In this document: one piece after another, positions 22,900 through 32,832 of the stretch
Numbering within the stretch: position 1 is the first letter of the stretch
How the letters are laid out: each line of letters begins with the position of its first letter
NCBI GenBank assembly: GCA_947359465.1
Contig: OX375877.1
Coordinates: 66,938,698 to 67,002,697, forward strand
Direction: 5' to 3'
Length of the DNA stretch: 64,000 nucleotides
Source of the DNA: Metellina segmentata
Taxonomy: Eukaryota; Arthropoda; Arachnida; Araneae; Tetragnathidae
Position numbers and translations under genes: made by a program
Notes under the pieces: model-generated
Databases searched by the model: none
Told to the model about the DNA's origin: nothing
The model's input: only the letters and a program-made list of their open reading frames with translations

Positions 22900-24714
22900 C
22901 CCAAACAATGCGGAATTCGTATTTTAACTGACCATAATTTTGAGATATAACATACGCTTACAGTAGGCCAAGAAATCTGAACGATTATGCTACTTCATCT
23001 AGCACGTGTAATAGTACCCTTGCTTAACGTCACTCACTCCCTTGCTGCTCCCACAATCCATTTCAGAAACTCAACATAAGAATAACTAGTAACTAACAAG
23101 AAATAAGGAGTCGTGTAGTTTACTCTGCATAGATAACTCCATTGAACATAATCAACATTATCGCTTATTGTCTGGAAGGACAAGAATAAACTTTAGGGGC
23201 AGAGCAAAAACATTCGATGAATCACTAGTGGATTCCAGATCACCCGATTGCGAACATGAGAACGAACCAGAAAATCCTGAAGACAGGATCTTCTTTTGAC
23301 ATTTTCTAATTAAGTTTCGATTCCATTTCAAAACCAAGTAATAATTCACACTTGAAACAGAACTACGAAATTCATGTCACCCAACCACGTAATATTATTT
23401 TGCTACACATGCTATTTCATCTACCATGAAATCGCTGAAGCTCAAGATTTTATGATAAAGACGCATACGAATCAAATACTTTACAAGAGCAAAACATCCC
23501 CGTTCACCAAAAAGAGAATGCTCCGGCTTTCCCCTGATTTCATTCTAGAAAATGTCAGGCTTCGAATTGTATGGTACATATGAGCCCAGTTTATTGGGGC
23601 GTTGCATTAAAACCACAAATTAACGCTTTCCAAACCATATCCTCCGATTTCCTCATTAAAAGCTGTAATTTCGGGCAACACAGTCCCGGGCAATACTTCA
23701 AAGGAGCCGAACAATACCGCCCCATTCCAAAGATTCCATTCCAACTGCAGACTGTCCATTGACGCCCGAGATTGGCGCAGAGCAATCGGAAGGAAGCCCA
23801 CCCTCGATATAAACGCCCGCAGATGACTGTATAATCAGAAGAATAAGTCCCAGCGACTGTGACTGCTTTTCTAATTCCGCAGTCGTTAGCGCTCGCAAAA
23901 CAAACAGCCATTCAGCCCCGTCCCTCTTTTAGCATGCAAATGAAGTTAATTAGAAAATCAATTAGAGCGAACCATCCCATCCAGCGAGCAACGTCGCCTT
24001 TCACCCGACTCAAAAGGGATGCAAGGGAGGGCTTTAAGCAACGCTGCTTGGGAAACGTCGCACTTTTATTGCAGTGAATCTGGACTCGACACAAAGGAGC
24101 GTTTCCTCCACTCTACACCAATTAAAGCACCCTTCGCATGCAAGGGAACACCTTGTTAAGGGTTCTTTCTCTGATACGAGCGCGTGTATGTACAAGTTGA
24201 GGGCAACGCGGCTACATTTTATCATGCTCGACGGTCATTCACGCACCTCTGGATTAAAGTGGATTTTGACGAATTAACAACATCCTTGCTGTGGATGAGA
24301 TACGAACCCAAAGCCTGTTGAACCGAAGCCAGAGCAACTTCCAACCACTTTGGTTACAGACAGGCTCAAATACGCTGAAGAGGTCCCTATGGAGCGCTCC
24401 TATTGGCGTTGTTTGACACAGGATAGCTAAATATGGCTCGTACATCATAAACTCAGTCAACCTCTATAATTAGGCTGCATGAAGAAGGCAGACGACCTGG
24501 TTGAAGTCCCTCTATATATCGGTAGGTTATTTTATGACAATAGGGCGAGATGTCAAGCTGTGCCAAGTCTAGGGTTGATGAAGTGAGTACATGGGATTTG
24601 AACATAATGGTAAAGGCATGCTTTTACATTGTCGAATGCGTGTAAAAAGCACAGTAAATTGCTTAGAGTTAATTGAGTAACCTACATAGAAAGACCCTTA
24701 GCTATTGTTCTGTT
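22900..24714. other. Intron with a GC-richer unique island at 23.6-24.25 kb
   Basis: No coding sequence is recognised. The island has higher GC than the neighbouring DNA and contains the motif cluster listed separately at 23935-23966. Confidence 0.4.
23935..23966. promoter_or_regulatory. Octamer plus homeodomain-type motif cluster
   Basis: A perfect octamer ATGCAAAT (23935-23942, POU-type site) is followed by TTAATTAG (23947-23954) and TCAATTAG (23959-23966), both homeodomain-type sites. A FOX-like AAAACAAACA lies about 35 bp upstream. They sit in a GC-richer unique island in a glucose transporter intron. An enhancer role is inference from motifs alone. Confidence 0.3.
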
Positions 24715-25098
24715 TTTGTTGTCGTGCGGGCCATATATGGCCCAATTGGGGGTGCCATTGCCCCGGAGGGTTGGACTTCTTCATACATGACACATCCGTT
24801 TCACAGGAAGGTCCCTTTCACATATCCATTCACTCACATCATATCGTAGCTTAGATCCCAATGAGGCCGATACCCCCCTGATCAGGTACCCCCAGAGGTA
24901 TTGATTTGGTATAGGAACAGGGGGGACTTTGTGACCACGACCTATTTAACGTGCCCCTGCCACCATTAGCGAACACGACGGTCTTTATCCAGGTCCAAGC
25001 GCCGATCACGCAACCATCAGAATTGCAGGCTCCGCTGAGGACAGAACCTACAACCCTTCCGATGCGAGCCCGACGCTCTACTGACTGAGCTATATTGT
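24715..25098 (-). mobile_element. SINE-D copy
   Basis: The minus-strand head resembles a tRNA (AGCTCAGTCAGTAGAGCGTC near 25092-25073, then GGGTTGTAGGTTCTGTCCTC) and is followed by a body nearly identical to the copy at 28900-29302. The acceptor-stem end of the head is altered. The far end includes a GGGCCATATATGGCCC palindrome like the tail of families A and B. Confidence 0.75.
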
Positions 25099-25689
25099 TC
25101 CGTTAAAGAATATAACAATTTAAAAAATAAATTGGAAGTGGCTTCATTTAGTTCTTTAAAGCTGGGGCGTACAATAACAAACATGTATCTGTATGAGTTA
25201 GCTTCTAACCGTGCTTTCAAAAAGCACCTTATTTCCATTCGAAAGTATTGCCTTACAATCTTAGACTACGTGAATAAGTCTTACACAAAGTAGATTGAAT
25301 CAATAAAAAAATGAAAAGCCTTCAAAACAACAACTAATAGATTAAAAGTAGAAAAGAACGTCAATGACCATTTAAGTGGAGCATGACGCCCACCATCAGA
25401 ACAGAAGCCATAAGAAACAGCGAGTTTGTTGTTCAGGAATAGTGTTACCACAACTAATTTTTTAAACTAAGCATTTCCAGCCTGCATGCAGAAGCAGGAA
25501 AGAACGAGCATCCTTCACTACTGTGTTCAACGTAAAAAATAGATAAGTTTTTTTCTGATGTTTACCTAAAGAATGCATCCTGCAGATTGATTTCTAACAA
25601 GCAAATGGTTCAAACTAACGAGAAAATTCCGAACAAAATCTAGAGGTGGCAAACTTTTTTTTAAAGTTCTTAATCTTTATTAGTCGGTG
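25099..25689. other. Intronic spacer, nothing recognised
   Basis: The sequence is AT-rich, with no gene or repeat that I can support. Confidence 0.45.
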
Positions 25690-25995
25690 TTTTGAAGGTT
25701 GGTTGTTTTGCAGTTTTTTTTGCCACAAGGGCCCATATATGACCAAGCTGTGCCAAACACAAGACTGCATCAAGCAAAGAATGTCATGAAAGGATAAAGA
25801 AATCTCCATTCCCAATCCTACTTTTTTCTTTCATGACGACATTCTTAGTTGGATGAAAGCAGAAAAAGATCGCTTCAGTGTATCCCGAGAGTGCAAACCT
25901 TTGTTTAGTAGAGACAGAAAACCCCATGGGAGAATTAAAGATCACTTAGGCACCTCAGGACCTTCAATCCGCACACACCTAAAGGAAAGGTACTC
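25690..25995 (-). mobile_element. SINE-B copy
   Basis: The tail (GCCACAAGGGCCCATATATG, 25721-25740) is followed by the B body: AATGTCATGAAAGGAT, then GATGAAAGCAGAAAAAGATC, CATGGGAGAATTAAAGATCA and CGCACACACCTAAAGGAAAG. It is one of the more complete copies. Confidence 0.65.
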
Positions 25996-26764
25996 CTGAT
26001 GCCTGTTTTGAAGTTTTAAAATTTACCCCTATGAATTTGACTGATGAATGTGACACTAGGTAATCAGCACATCAATGTAAGTGCCGCGTCTACGTTCACC
26101 TCATCTCTTTTCTTCATTTAATCTGTATGAGTTATTATTTTTATATCGAATTAATACGGTTTTGCTGCGAAAAATATCCCACCATGGGATGACGAGGCTG
26201 TCTTAAAAGACAACCCAAATTGTTAAGGATTGTATTTAAGTCCAGCCTTTGTCGTAAGCAGAAGATACAAGCCATCTCACCTTAGCCCTTCCAGTGCAAA
26301 AAGAAATATATTGCGGAATGTGCTTCTTTGCTTATATGTCCCATCATATCAACCGCAGGTGCAGGAATAAGGGCGGGTCTCATTAAATGGACTCACACCC
26401 TCTACCCTTCGCAGCCCCCAAAAGAAGCGGTTATTAAAAAGCAAGGAAGGGTGACTTCTTCCATAAAGAGGCGAAGGAACACAAAAGGGGCTGCCTGGTG
26501 GGGAAAAACAATTCTTAATTAACTCCAACGTTGTCATCCGACCCCTGATGGTTAGCAGGTGTTGAGAGCATTAGCACTCCATCCTTTTATTCCTGTTTAC
26601 GTTGGGGGTATTTCCTTACTCCCTCCTCCTTATACGGCAAAGAAAAGGTGGATAAAGGTAGAGCATCGAACCAAATACTTTTCTGCTGCATTTTTGACAT
26701 AAGATTGCTGAAAAAAGAATCTTTCTGCTACAATCACCACAAGATTACACGAAAAGATTATGGC
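25996..26764. other. Intron with a GC-richer unique stretch at 26.24-26.64 kb
   Basis: No gene is recognised. The short frames at 26328-26537 on both strands have no family features. Confidence 0.4.
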
Positions 26765-26925
26765 TTAACCCTTTGTGCGTCACTAGATTTCCAAGAACCC
26801 ATCAATGGTCGAAAGAATCATTGGATCTATTATATTGTTAGAAAAGTTCCAAACTACTTAGATGTCACGCGGAAATGACTGCAGGTCACAGAATGGATGT
26901 GGGCGTGAGCATTTCAGAGGGTTAA
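26765..26925. mobile_element. Short TTAA-flanked MITE (153 bp)
   Basis: TTAA at 26765-26768 and 26922-26925 flank a 153-bp element with ends CCCTTTG and CAGAGGG. It shares GTCGAAAGAATCATT with 61150-61170 and its left end with 16060. TTAA plus CCCTYTG ends suggests a piggyBac-type non-autonomous element. Confidence 0.65.
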
Positions 26926-27650
26926 ATCTACAATGAACATCAAGTCAAAGGTATTATAAAATTCATTTGCTGTGTTAGCTGAACAAGATACCCATATTTA
27001 TATCTACAACTCATTAATTGTACCATATTAACTCACGTTTAAACACAAAGTTTTTCAAAGGTGAGCGACTATTAGTGCGACAGTGTATTAAACAAGAGTT
27101 AATTCCACGCTTCCGATCATATTGTATTTTCAATTTTGAACTAATTAGATAAATAATGGAACTTTTGGTTACCAGGTAAGGTTAGAGGTGAAACGAGCAT
27201 CTGTCTTGTCGGATAGAAGTCTATTAAATTTCTTGTATCTACGGTCAATCTTTCATGTAAATTAACTTTTCATAGCTTCGAAATAATTCAAGTTCGAAAT
27301 TAAGCATAGTTCAGAAGAAACGTCAAATGGACTACGAAAGACAGTTTGTAATCTCACACCAGCGGGACCATGTTTAAGAAATAATTTTCTTTGTGTTTTA
27401 AACACCAAATAAAATGTTTTTCTCTCAAGTCATCCGATAACAATTCCACATATTTCTGTGGGATAGGCATGCACGTTTCTAAGGGTGGTGGCACATGAGG
27501 CGATTTGTGAAGCACGATATGGGTTGCGCTTCACAAATTATCCCATATGCTCAAAACTCTTTTTTGATACCAACCTAAGTCGTGATGTTGACTGCGAGTT
27601 GTTGGTCCTGATACGAGTGTTAGAGAGATGTCAAAGTAAGAGTTACTCAC
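26926..27650. other. Intronic spacer
   Basis: No gene or recognised repeat before the glucose transporter exon. Confidence 0.45.
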
Positions 27651-27811
27651 CGTCCGAACCTGGTGGCGACGAGGCCTCCCGTGATGCCTCCAATCATGCC
27701 CCCAATGGCGAAAATGGAGACCGCGATGGACCAGATGAGATCCCTAGTGTCCTCCGAAATGAAGTTCCCCGTCCGAGAGTGGTGCACCGCCGTGATGAAG
27801 TTCAGGATCAC
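27651..27811 (-). CDS. Glucose transporter (GLUT1/SLC2A-like), exon for loop 1 and helix 2
   Basis: The exon encodes VILNFITAVHHSRTGNFISE, DTRDLIWSIAVSIFAIGGMI and GGITGGLVATRFGR. The acceptor ends in CTGCAG just before GTG, and the donor is GTGAGT (27645-27650), phase 0 in and phase 2 out. SIAVSIFAIGGMIGG and the RFGR loop match GLUT1 proteins of insects and vertebrates. The extracellular loop carries no N-x-S/T glycosylation site, unlike human GLUT1. The exon reads directly from APQK of exon 41698-41793 into KGGLL of exon 10553-10677. Confidence 0.93.
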
Positions 27812-28325
27812 CTGCAGAACACCACAATGAGACACATCACACAAGTAGTAAACATGATACAGTATTTTTTATTAGAATACCTAGATTTGAAATGTTGCTC
27901 CTTCATCCGAAAATTATAAGTCTTGTGCATTATCATGAGGATTGAAAAATATTTCATTGTGTTATAATTTTCACACTATTTCACGCATCGAACTAACAAC
28001 CTTTCGTGTAGAGCAATCATTAACTTTCGATGGATACTTATGGCGTGAAGCCTCCAATTAATTTGTTTACATAATAATTAGTGTTAAAAGCTATTCTTGA
28101 AACCGATTGGAAATATAAAATATTCCAATGCAAGTGACGTTATCTTCGGGCCCGGAAAAAGCTCATACTCAAAGTAAAGTAGAAAAAAAATACACAATAC
28201 AGATTAAAATCAAAAGGAAATAAACATACTGATAAAAAAGACAATGTATCTTGATTCCCTTCAGTAACGATTAGAAACAGACTTTCTCCTGATAGGACAA
28301 AAAAGGTTGCTTTGTTGAGCAGGAT
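27812..28325. other. Intronic spacer
   Basis: AT-rich, with no gene or recognised repeat. Confidence 0.45.
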
Positions 28326-28580
28326 TTCAGGGCGCAAGGGTCATATTTGGCCAAGGTACGCCAAACAACGTCAAATAAATGAATATACACACAAATGAAA
28401 GGAAATGGTTAACATCCATGTCAATAGGTCCCGTGGAAAGGGGGTTGGGCTTTGGGTTCCATGGCGCAAGAGCCATATTTGGTTAAGCTGCACCAAACAC
28501 AAGACAACTGGTTTGGGGGTTTTATGGCGAAAGGGCCATATTTGGCCATGCTGTGACAGACACCATACAATATCAAGTGT
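28326..28580 (-). mobile_element. Three successive SINE tail fragments
   Basis: Stem-loop tails occur at about 28330-28410 (GGCGCAAGGGTCATATTTGG), 28455-28508 (GGCGCAAGAGCCATATTTGG) and 28520-28580 (GGCGAAAGGGCCATATTTGG). All have the same orientation. Each is a truncated or nested insertion beside the others. Confidence 0.65.
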
Positions 28581-28899
28581 TAGTATGAATTTATTCCATT
28601 TGCAATATACGATTTATAATAAATTTGCTTTCTATTTTAAACACAACATAATAATTTAAGAACCTGATCGGCTTAAATACACAAGTGACTAGAACTTCAA
28701 CTGATAAAACTACTCTTGGAATAACAATTCTCAATCTAAAGTTCACACATACAAATAAAACGGAATGCGAAACCGATTGATCTACTCGTCCAATAATAAA
28801 GTCAGTCAAAAAATATTTGATACAAATACTTCTGAATAAGAACACCAATTCTGTTGTTGTTTCTAATGCCTACACTGGCAGACCAAAGGAGTGCCAGGT

Positions 28900-29302
28900 C
28901 CGTCAAAGACGGCAAGAGGCGAGGGGGGTGTGCCTTCCATTCAAGTGAGCCCCATTGGGAGGAAGTCCGACTTTGCTCGACATGCATGACACATCCTTTT
29001 TACAGGAAGGTCTCATTCATACATCCATTCACTCACACATATTGTAATTTAGATCCCAATCAGAGGCCGATAACCCCCTAATCAGGTACCCCCAGAGGTA
29101 TTGATTTGGCATGGGAACATGGGGGACTTTGTGACCACGACCTATTTAACGTGCCCCAGTCACCATTAGTGAACACGAGGGTCTTTAGCCAGGTAGAAGC
29201 GCCGATCTCGCAATCATCAGAATTGCAGGTTCCGCTGAGGACAGAACCCACAACCCTTCTGATGCGAGCCCGACGCTCTACTGCCTGAGCTACCGCGGCT
29301 CC
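28900..29302 (-). mobile_element. SINE-D copy with intact tRNA-like head
   Basis: On the minus strand the head reads AGCCGCGGTAGCTCAGGCAG, then TAGAGCGTCGGGCTCGCATC, then GGGTTGTGGGTTCTGTCC, with A-box and B-box-like elements of a pol III promoter. A body of about 330 bp follows that is shared with 24715-25098. This is a SINE head and not a tRNA gene: the T-loop is not canonical and the sequence continues into the repeated body. Confidence 0.8.
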
Positions 29303-29478
29303 ACACAAATTGTGAAATCCAACATCAAGTAATAGACAAACAGACGATGGAAGTTTTACTGACACAGAAGAAATAAATAAATACATCTAGGAAAGAATAC
29401 ACCTGACAGGAATCGAACCTGTACCGTCTACAGCTCGAAAGTTGATTGCGCAGTGGAGATACCCGAGTCACGACGACT
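29303..29478 (-). mobile_element. SINE-A copy with tRNA-like head
   Basis: The body (GGAAGTTTTACTGACACAGA) and head (B-box on the minus strand GGTTCGATTCCTGTCAGGTG, 29423-29404) are clear. The tail was lost at the junction with the SINE-D copy. Confidence 0.75.
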
Positions 29479-29479
29479 C

Positions 29480-29700
29480 GAAACACAAGACAGACCATCG
29501 CTAAGTAAAAAATGTTGGGAAAGGGGAAAAAAAGGAAGGTTTAGGAATATAGTAGTGGGATGAAAGAAGAAAATACCACTTGGGTATCCCGGGAGAGTGA
29601 CCCCTGTATTTACTAAAAACAGTTAGCCCCATGGGAAAAGAAAAGATCACTAGAGCTCCTCGGGCAGAGGGAAAAGACTAGGGATTGCTCAAAACGACAA
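29480..29700 (-). mobile_element. SINE-B copy, tail lost
   Basis: It shows AACACAAGACAGACCATCGC, then TAGTGGGATGAAAGAAGAAA, TATCCCGGGAGAGTGACCCC and CCATGGGAAAAGAAAAGATC, in the same order as at 25690-25995 and 52905-53165. Confidence 0.65.
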
Positions 29701-29772
29701 TATTTTTTAGTACTAGAGTATACACTCACTACCAAATCACGGAGACAAAGGAACAAAGCATCAAACCGAGAT

Positions 29773-29823
29773 TTAAAAAAAAAAAAAAAAACGGCAGTTT
29801 GATTAACTGCCGTTTTTTTTTTT
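29773..29823. repeat. Perfect hairpin with poly-A/poly-T arms
   Basis: A run of A followed by ACGGCAGTT, a 5-base loop (TGATT), AACTGCCGT and a run of T form a stem of about 20 bp or more. It resembles a bacterial terminator by shape only. In this setting it is more likely a tiny fold-back insertion or replication-derived palindrome. Confidence 0.8.
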
Positions 29824-30139
29824 GAGAGATGCCGGACTCTAAGTCTCCAGGCTTTAAAGTAGATCTCTTGCCCTACAATCTTTGAAAAATGCCTCCCGAC
29901 AATTTTGGGCAAACTTCATGGTTGGTGGCAATATGGCATTAATGAGTCGCAAATGAATTCACTCACTTCATGCCGTGTTAGAATATCCTGCATAAAAACT
30001 TCATTCTTCTTAAAAGCTTCTAAATAAAACGGGCTAATTATCAAATTAAGAATTTATACCATTGGCAGAACTCAAACGTTCAAAACTTTGTATTTTAAAT
30101 ATGTACATTTGACAAAGAATTTTCACCATTTTATCAAGA

Positions 30140-30495
30140 GAAAAAAAGGATGTGTATGTGTATGTATGTGGGTGTGTATAATATCTATACAAATCTACAC
30201 CGTTTGACGGATCCACACCAAATTTGGAACACTTATATTTTAGAACACTGCAAAAAACATAGGCTATTACTTTCCTGTCTTCAGACCAATCTGTAGCCAT
30301 GAAAATTGGCACACAATTGCCCTCGAAGAACCAATTTTAAAATCTAAAGTTTGTTTTTCTGCAATAAATGGTCATGGATAAGGAAACACGTTCTACAGGG
30401 TTTGTGTATGAGCTTATACAAGGAAATGTCGCGCTCATATTTTAGCTGTCGCAGTTACATTCGAAACCGAGCAACGCCGGGTTATTCAGCTAGTG
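30140..30495 (+). mobile_element. Helitron-like short element
   Basis: It opens with a GTGTATGT-rich stretch, then TACACCGTTTGACGGATCCA and CACCAAATTTGGAACACTTA, and ends GAGCAACGCCGGGTTATTCA followed by GCTAG and T. This layout, with a CTAG end after a GC-rich inverted motif and no target duplication, fits non-autonomous Helitron-type elements of arthropods. No protein is encoded. Confidence 0.45.
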
Positions 30496-31452
30496 ACTGA
30501 TATAAGACAGCATACACAAGACTATAAAAAAAAATCTTCCGGACTGACGCTGTTCCGTATAAATGAAAGAAGGACGGCTTTACGTCGGCAGAGGCAGTTA
30601 TTCACTTGTATTTTTAAGATCATTTCAAGAGCTCAAAGGCAGACACGAGTGCGATTCCAGCGTTAAAACTGGGCTATAATTAGATGTACCACTAGCACAC
30701 TTAATGTAGTACTGAAAACCGACTATTAAGCAATTGAGGGAGCTGTAAGCCTTAAGATAGAAGCATTAATAAGGACAGGTCAAATGTCCTGGTGGAAGAC
30801 AGATTACTAACATCGTTGGGAATCGGCCTGACTCCCTGCACACTTGGACCATCGCCAAGTGCCACGGATTCGTGGTTCAGAGCCTCAACGTGTCAGATTA
30901 GGTTAAGATGGAGTATGATAGCAACAAGTGGGACGTTATTCTCTATGGAGACAACGATCAACTGTCGCGCCCCACCTTTTGACAGTCAGTCAGTCAGAGA
31001 ACACGCTTTAGGAAATCCTCATCAAGGGGTCCTATGTCGGACTCTCAGAACATCGAGTGGCACATACATCCTAGGTGAAAAAGTTATAGTTCATCCAAAG
31101 ATCCAAGCTCCACTCTCTCCAATGTTATTTTACCAGCAAAACCCTAAGTGTTGACCTATTATCGGTCAAAAAGATCCATGCAGCACTTTCTTATGTTATT
31201 TTAGCAGCAAAAACCTAGGTGAAAGACTTATTGTCGGTACAACGATCTATTCTACTGTTACTGTATAATTTTACCAGCAAATTGCCACTAAAATATATCA
31301 TCATTAAATCATCATGGGTACCAGTGATAACCAACATGTGTACTATATATTGGACATCACTGGGTTAGAATGTGAAGGTGTAGTTTAGTTTGTTAAGATT
31401 GGTGTAGTAGTTTAGTAACGCTTTCTGTCGTTTTCTGTTACACGAGGGTTAA
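30496..31452. other. Intronic spacer
   Basis: No gene is recognised. The 120-codon frame at 30792-31154 has no known pattern. The phrases TCCAAGCTCCACTCTCTCCA and ATGTTATTTTACCAGCAAAA recur in diverged form about 70 and 150 bp further on, so a short diverged tandem may be present. Confidence 0.35.
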
Positions 31453-31650
31453 TTAACCCAATGAGAGTTACGAGATGTTCGAGCCATGTAGTATTGCTTT
31501 CCCCCACAATACATATGACTAAAATAACCATACCTATTTGTTGAAAGAGCCCTATGAAAGATAATATTGGTCAATACTAGTTGTCATTATACAGGGAAGA
31601 CTGCAGGTTTCAGATCGCTTTTATGCGTTTGAATGCATCGGTGGGATGAA
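31453..31650 (+). mobile_element. TTAA-type MITE containing a satellite-like segment
   Basis: TTAACCCAATGAGAGTTACG begins the element. The following bases (GTATTGCTTTCCCCCACAAT, then GACTAAAATAACCATACCTA) align with the 97-bp satellite monomer in order. Further on, CAGGGAAGACTGCAGGTT is shared with 62140-62157. The right border is not clear. Confidence 0.55.
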
Positions 31651-31889
31651 GGAGATATAGAACAAAAAGAGTTCTGATTAGTGTAGTGGAATACGACCAA
31701 CTTCTGGTGGTAAGTTCATACCAGACGCCAGCTTTTTTTGGTAGTGCAATTTTAAATTAGCTTACGTACTGAAATCATGTAGACATAACATTATAATGGA
31801 TAAAACTTGCTTTAATATAACATATTTACAACTCCAGAAATTAGCTTATTTAAATCAACAAGAATTTAACGTAATTCCGCAGTTTATAC

Positions 31890-32095
31890 TTGAACCACGG
31901 TCAGAGGACGAGGCAACATCTGAGCTGGCCACTCCCCTCTCCAAACTTCCACACCAACCCAACGTGAGGACTTTCGGCCACGACAGATTTAAGGTGCCAC
32001 TAGCCGCCTCTACAACATCCATGCACTGACCCGGATTCGAACCAGGAACCTTTCGAGCTAGGTTTAACACCTTAACCACCAGACCGGTTGATCGG
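31890..32095 (-). mobile_element. SINE-C copy, tail lost
   Basis: The minus-strand head is tRNA-like: GGTCTGGTGGTTAAGGTGTT (A box) and GGTTCCTGGTTCGAATCCGG (B box). The body is shared with the fuller copy at 48035-48350. Confidence 0.75.
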
Positions 32096-32312
32096 TCCTT
32101 AATATTTATGAAGGATACGTAGAATACAATATTTGTATGTCTTTCATTCTTTTGTTACAAAAATGGTGATACGTAGCATATCATTTTTCGCCCAAAACTG
32201 CATCCAATCCAAAATTTGGGCGCAAGACCAGGGAAAAAAGTAGTCCAAAGGGTGTAATCTGGACGCACGTGCCACCACTACAAAAATTAACGAGCAATGC
32301 AGTGGTATATAC

Positions 32313-32588
32313 TAGGGATGCGACATCGATAGCAAAACATCGATGTTCAAAATGAAAAAATGAAATGTTCCCTGGTCACTTTGGTCTAAAAGTATGTTCA
32401 GTTTGCCGATTATAAAAATTATGCTACTTGGTTATTTTTAAAATTTTTATAACGGTACTTTTTTCTTTTAAAAATAAAACATCGACAACGTATAAACATC
32501 GATGTTACCAAAACATCGACCCCAATACATCGATGTTAAATACATCGATGTTTTTAAAAAAAACATTGACATCGATGTCGCATCCCTA
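32313..32588. mobile_element. hAT-like MITE rich in CATCGATG
   Basis: The ends are inverted repeats: TAGGGATGCGACATCGAT at 32313 and its complement ending at 32588. The interior repeats ACATCGATGT several times around a shared core (GTCTAAAAGTATGTTCAGTT; AAAATTATGCTACTTGGTTA) that recurs at 61910-61990. The flanks do not show a clear 8-bp duplication here. Confidence 0.65.
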
Positions 32589-32597
32589 GGATAAAAC

Positions 32598-32832
32598 GAG
32601 GCGTTATTTTTGAAAGTGGTATAAATCCATTTTTTCATACATCGAGATAGTTAAGGGTTTGCGTTTAAATTAATTTTAAAATATTAGCTAACGTTACTCA
32701 ATTTGAATGATGTTTTCAACACTATAAACCTGTTAAATTTTACTATGCAATAATAATTATTAAAATTGTTAAAGAAAAAAACTAATTTTTTTTTTCATAG
32801 TGGACTTATACCACTTTCAAAAATAACGGCTC
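32598..32832. mobile_element. 235-bp MITE with about 29-bp inverted repeats
   Basis: GAGGCGTTATTTTTGAAAGT at 32598 faces its near-complement ending at 32832 (ACTTTCAAAAATAACGGCTC), extended by GGTATAA-TCCA. The interior is AT-rich and has no open frame. The superfamily is not clear. Confidence 0.75.

Noticed and set aside
29230..29302. tRNA gene
   Set aside because: The tRNA-like head is followed by a body shared with another copy and its T-loop is not canonical; it is a SINE head. The same applies to the heads of families A and C.
29773..29823. Rho-independent terminator
   Set aside because: Shape fits, but the window is eukaryotic and no gene ends here.
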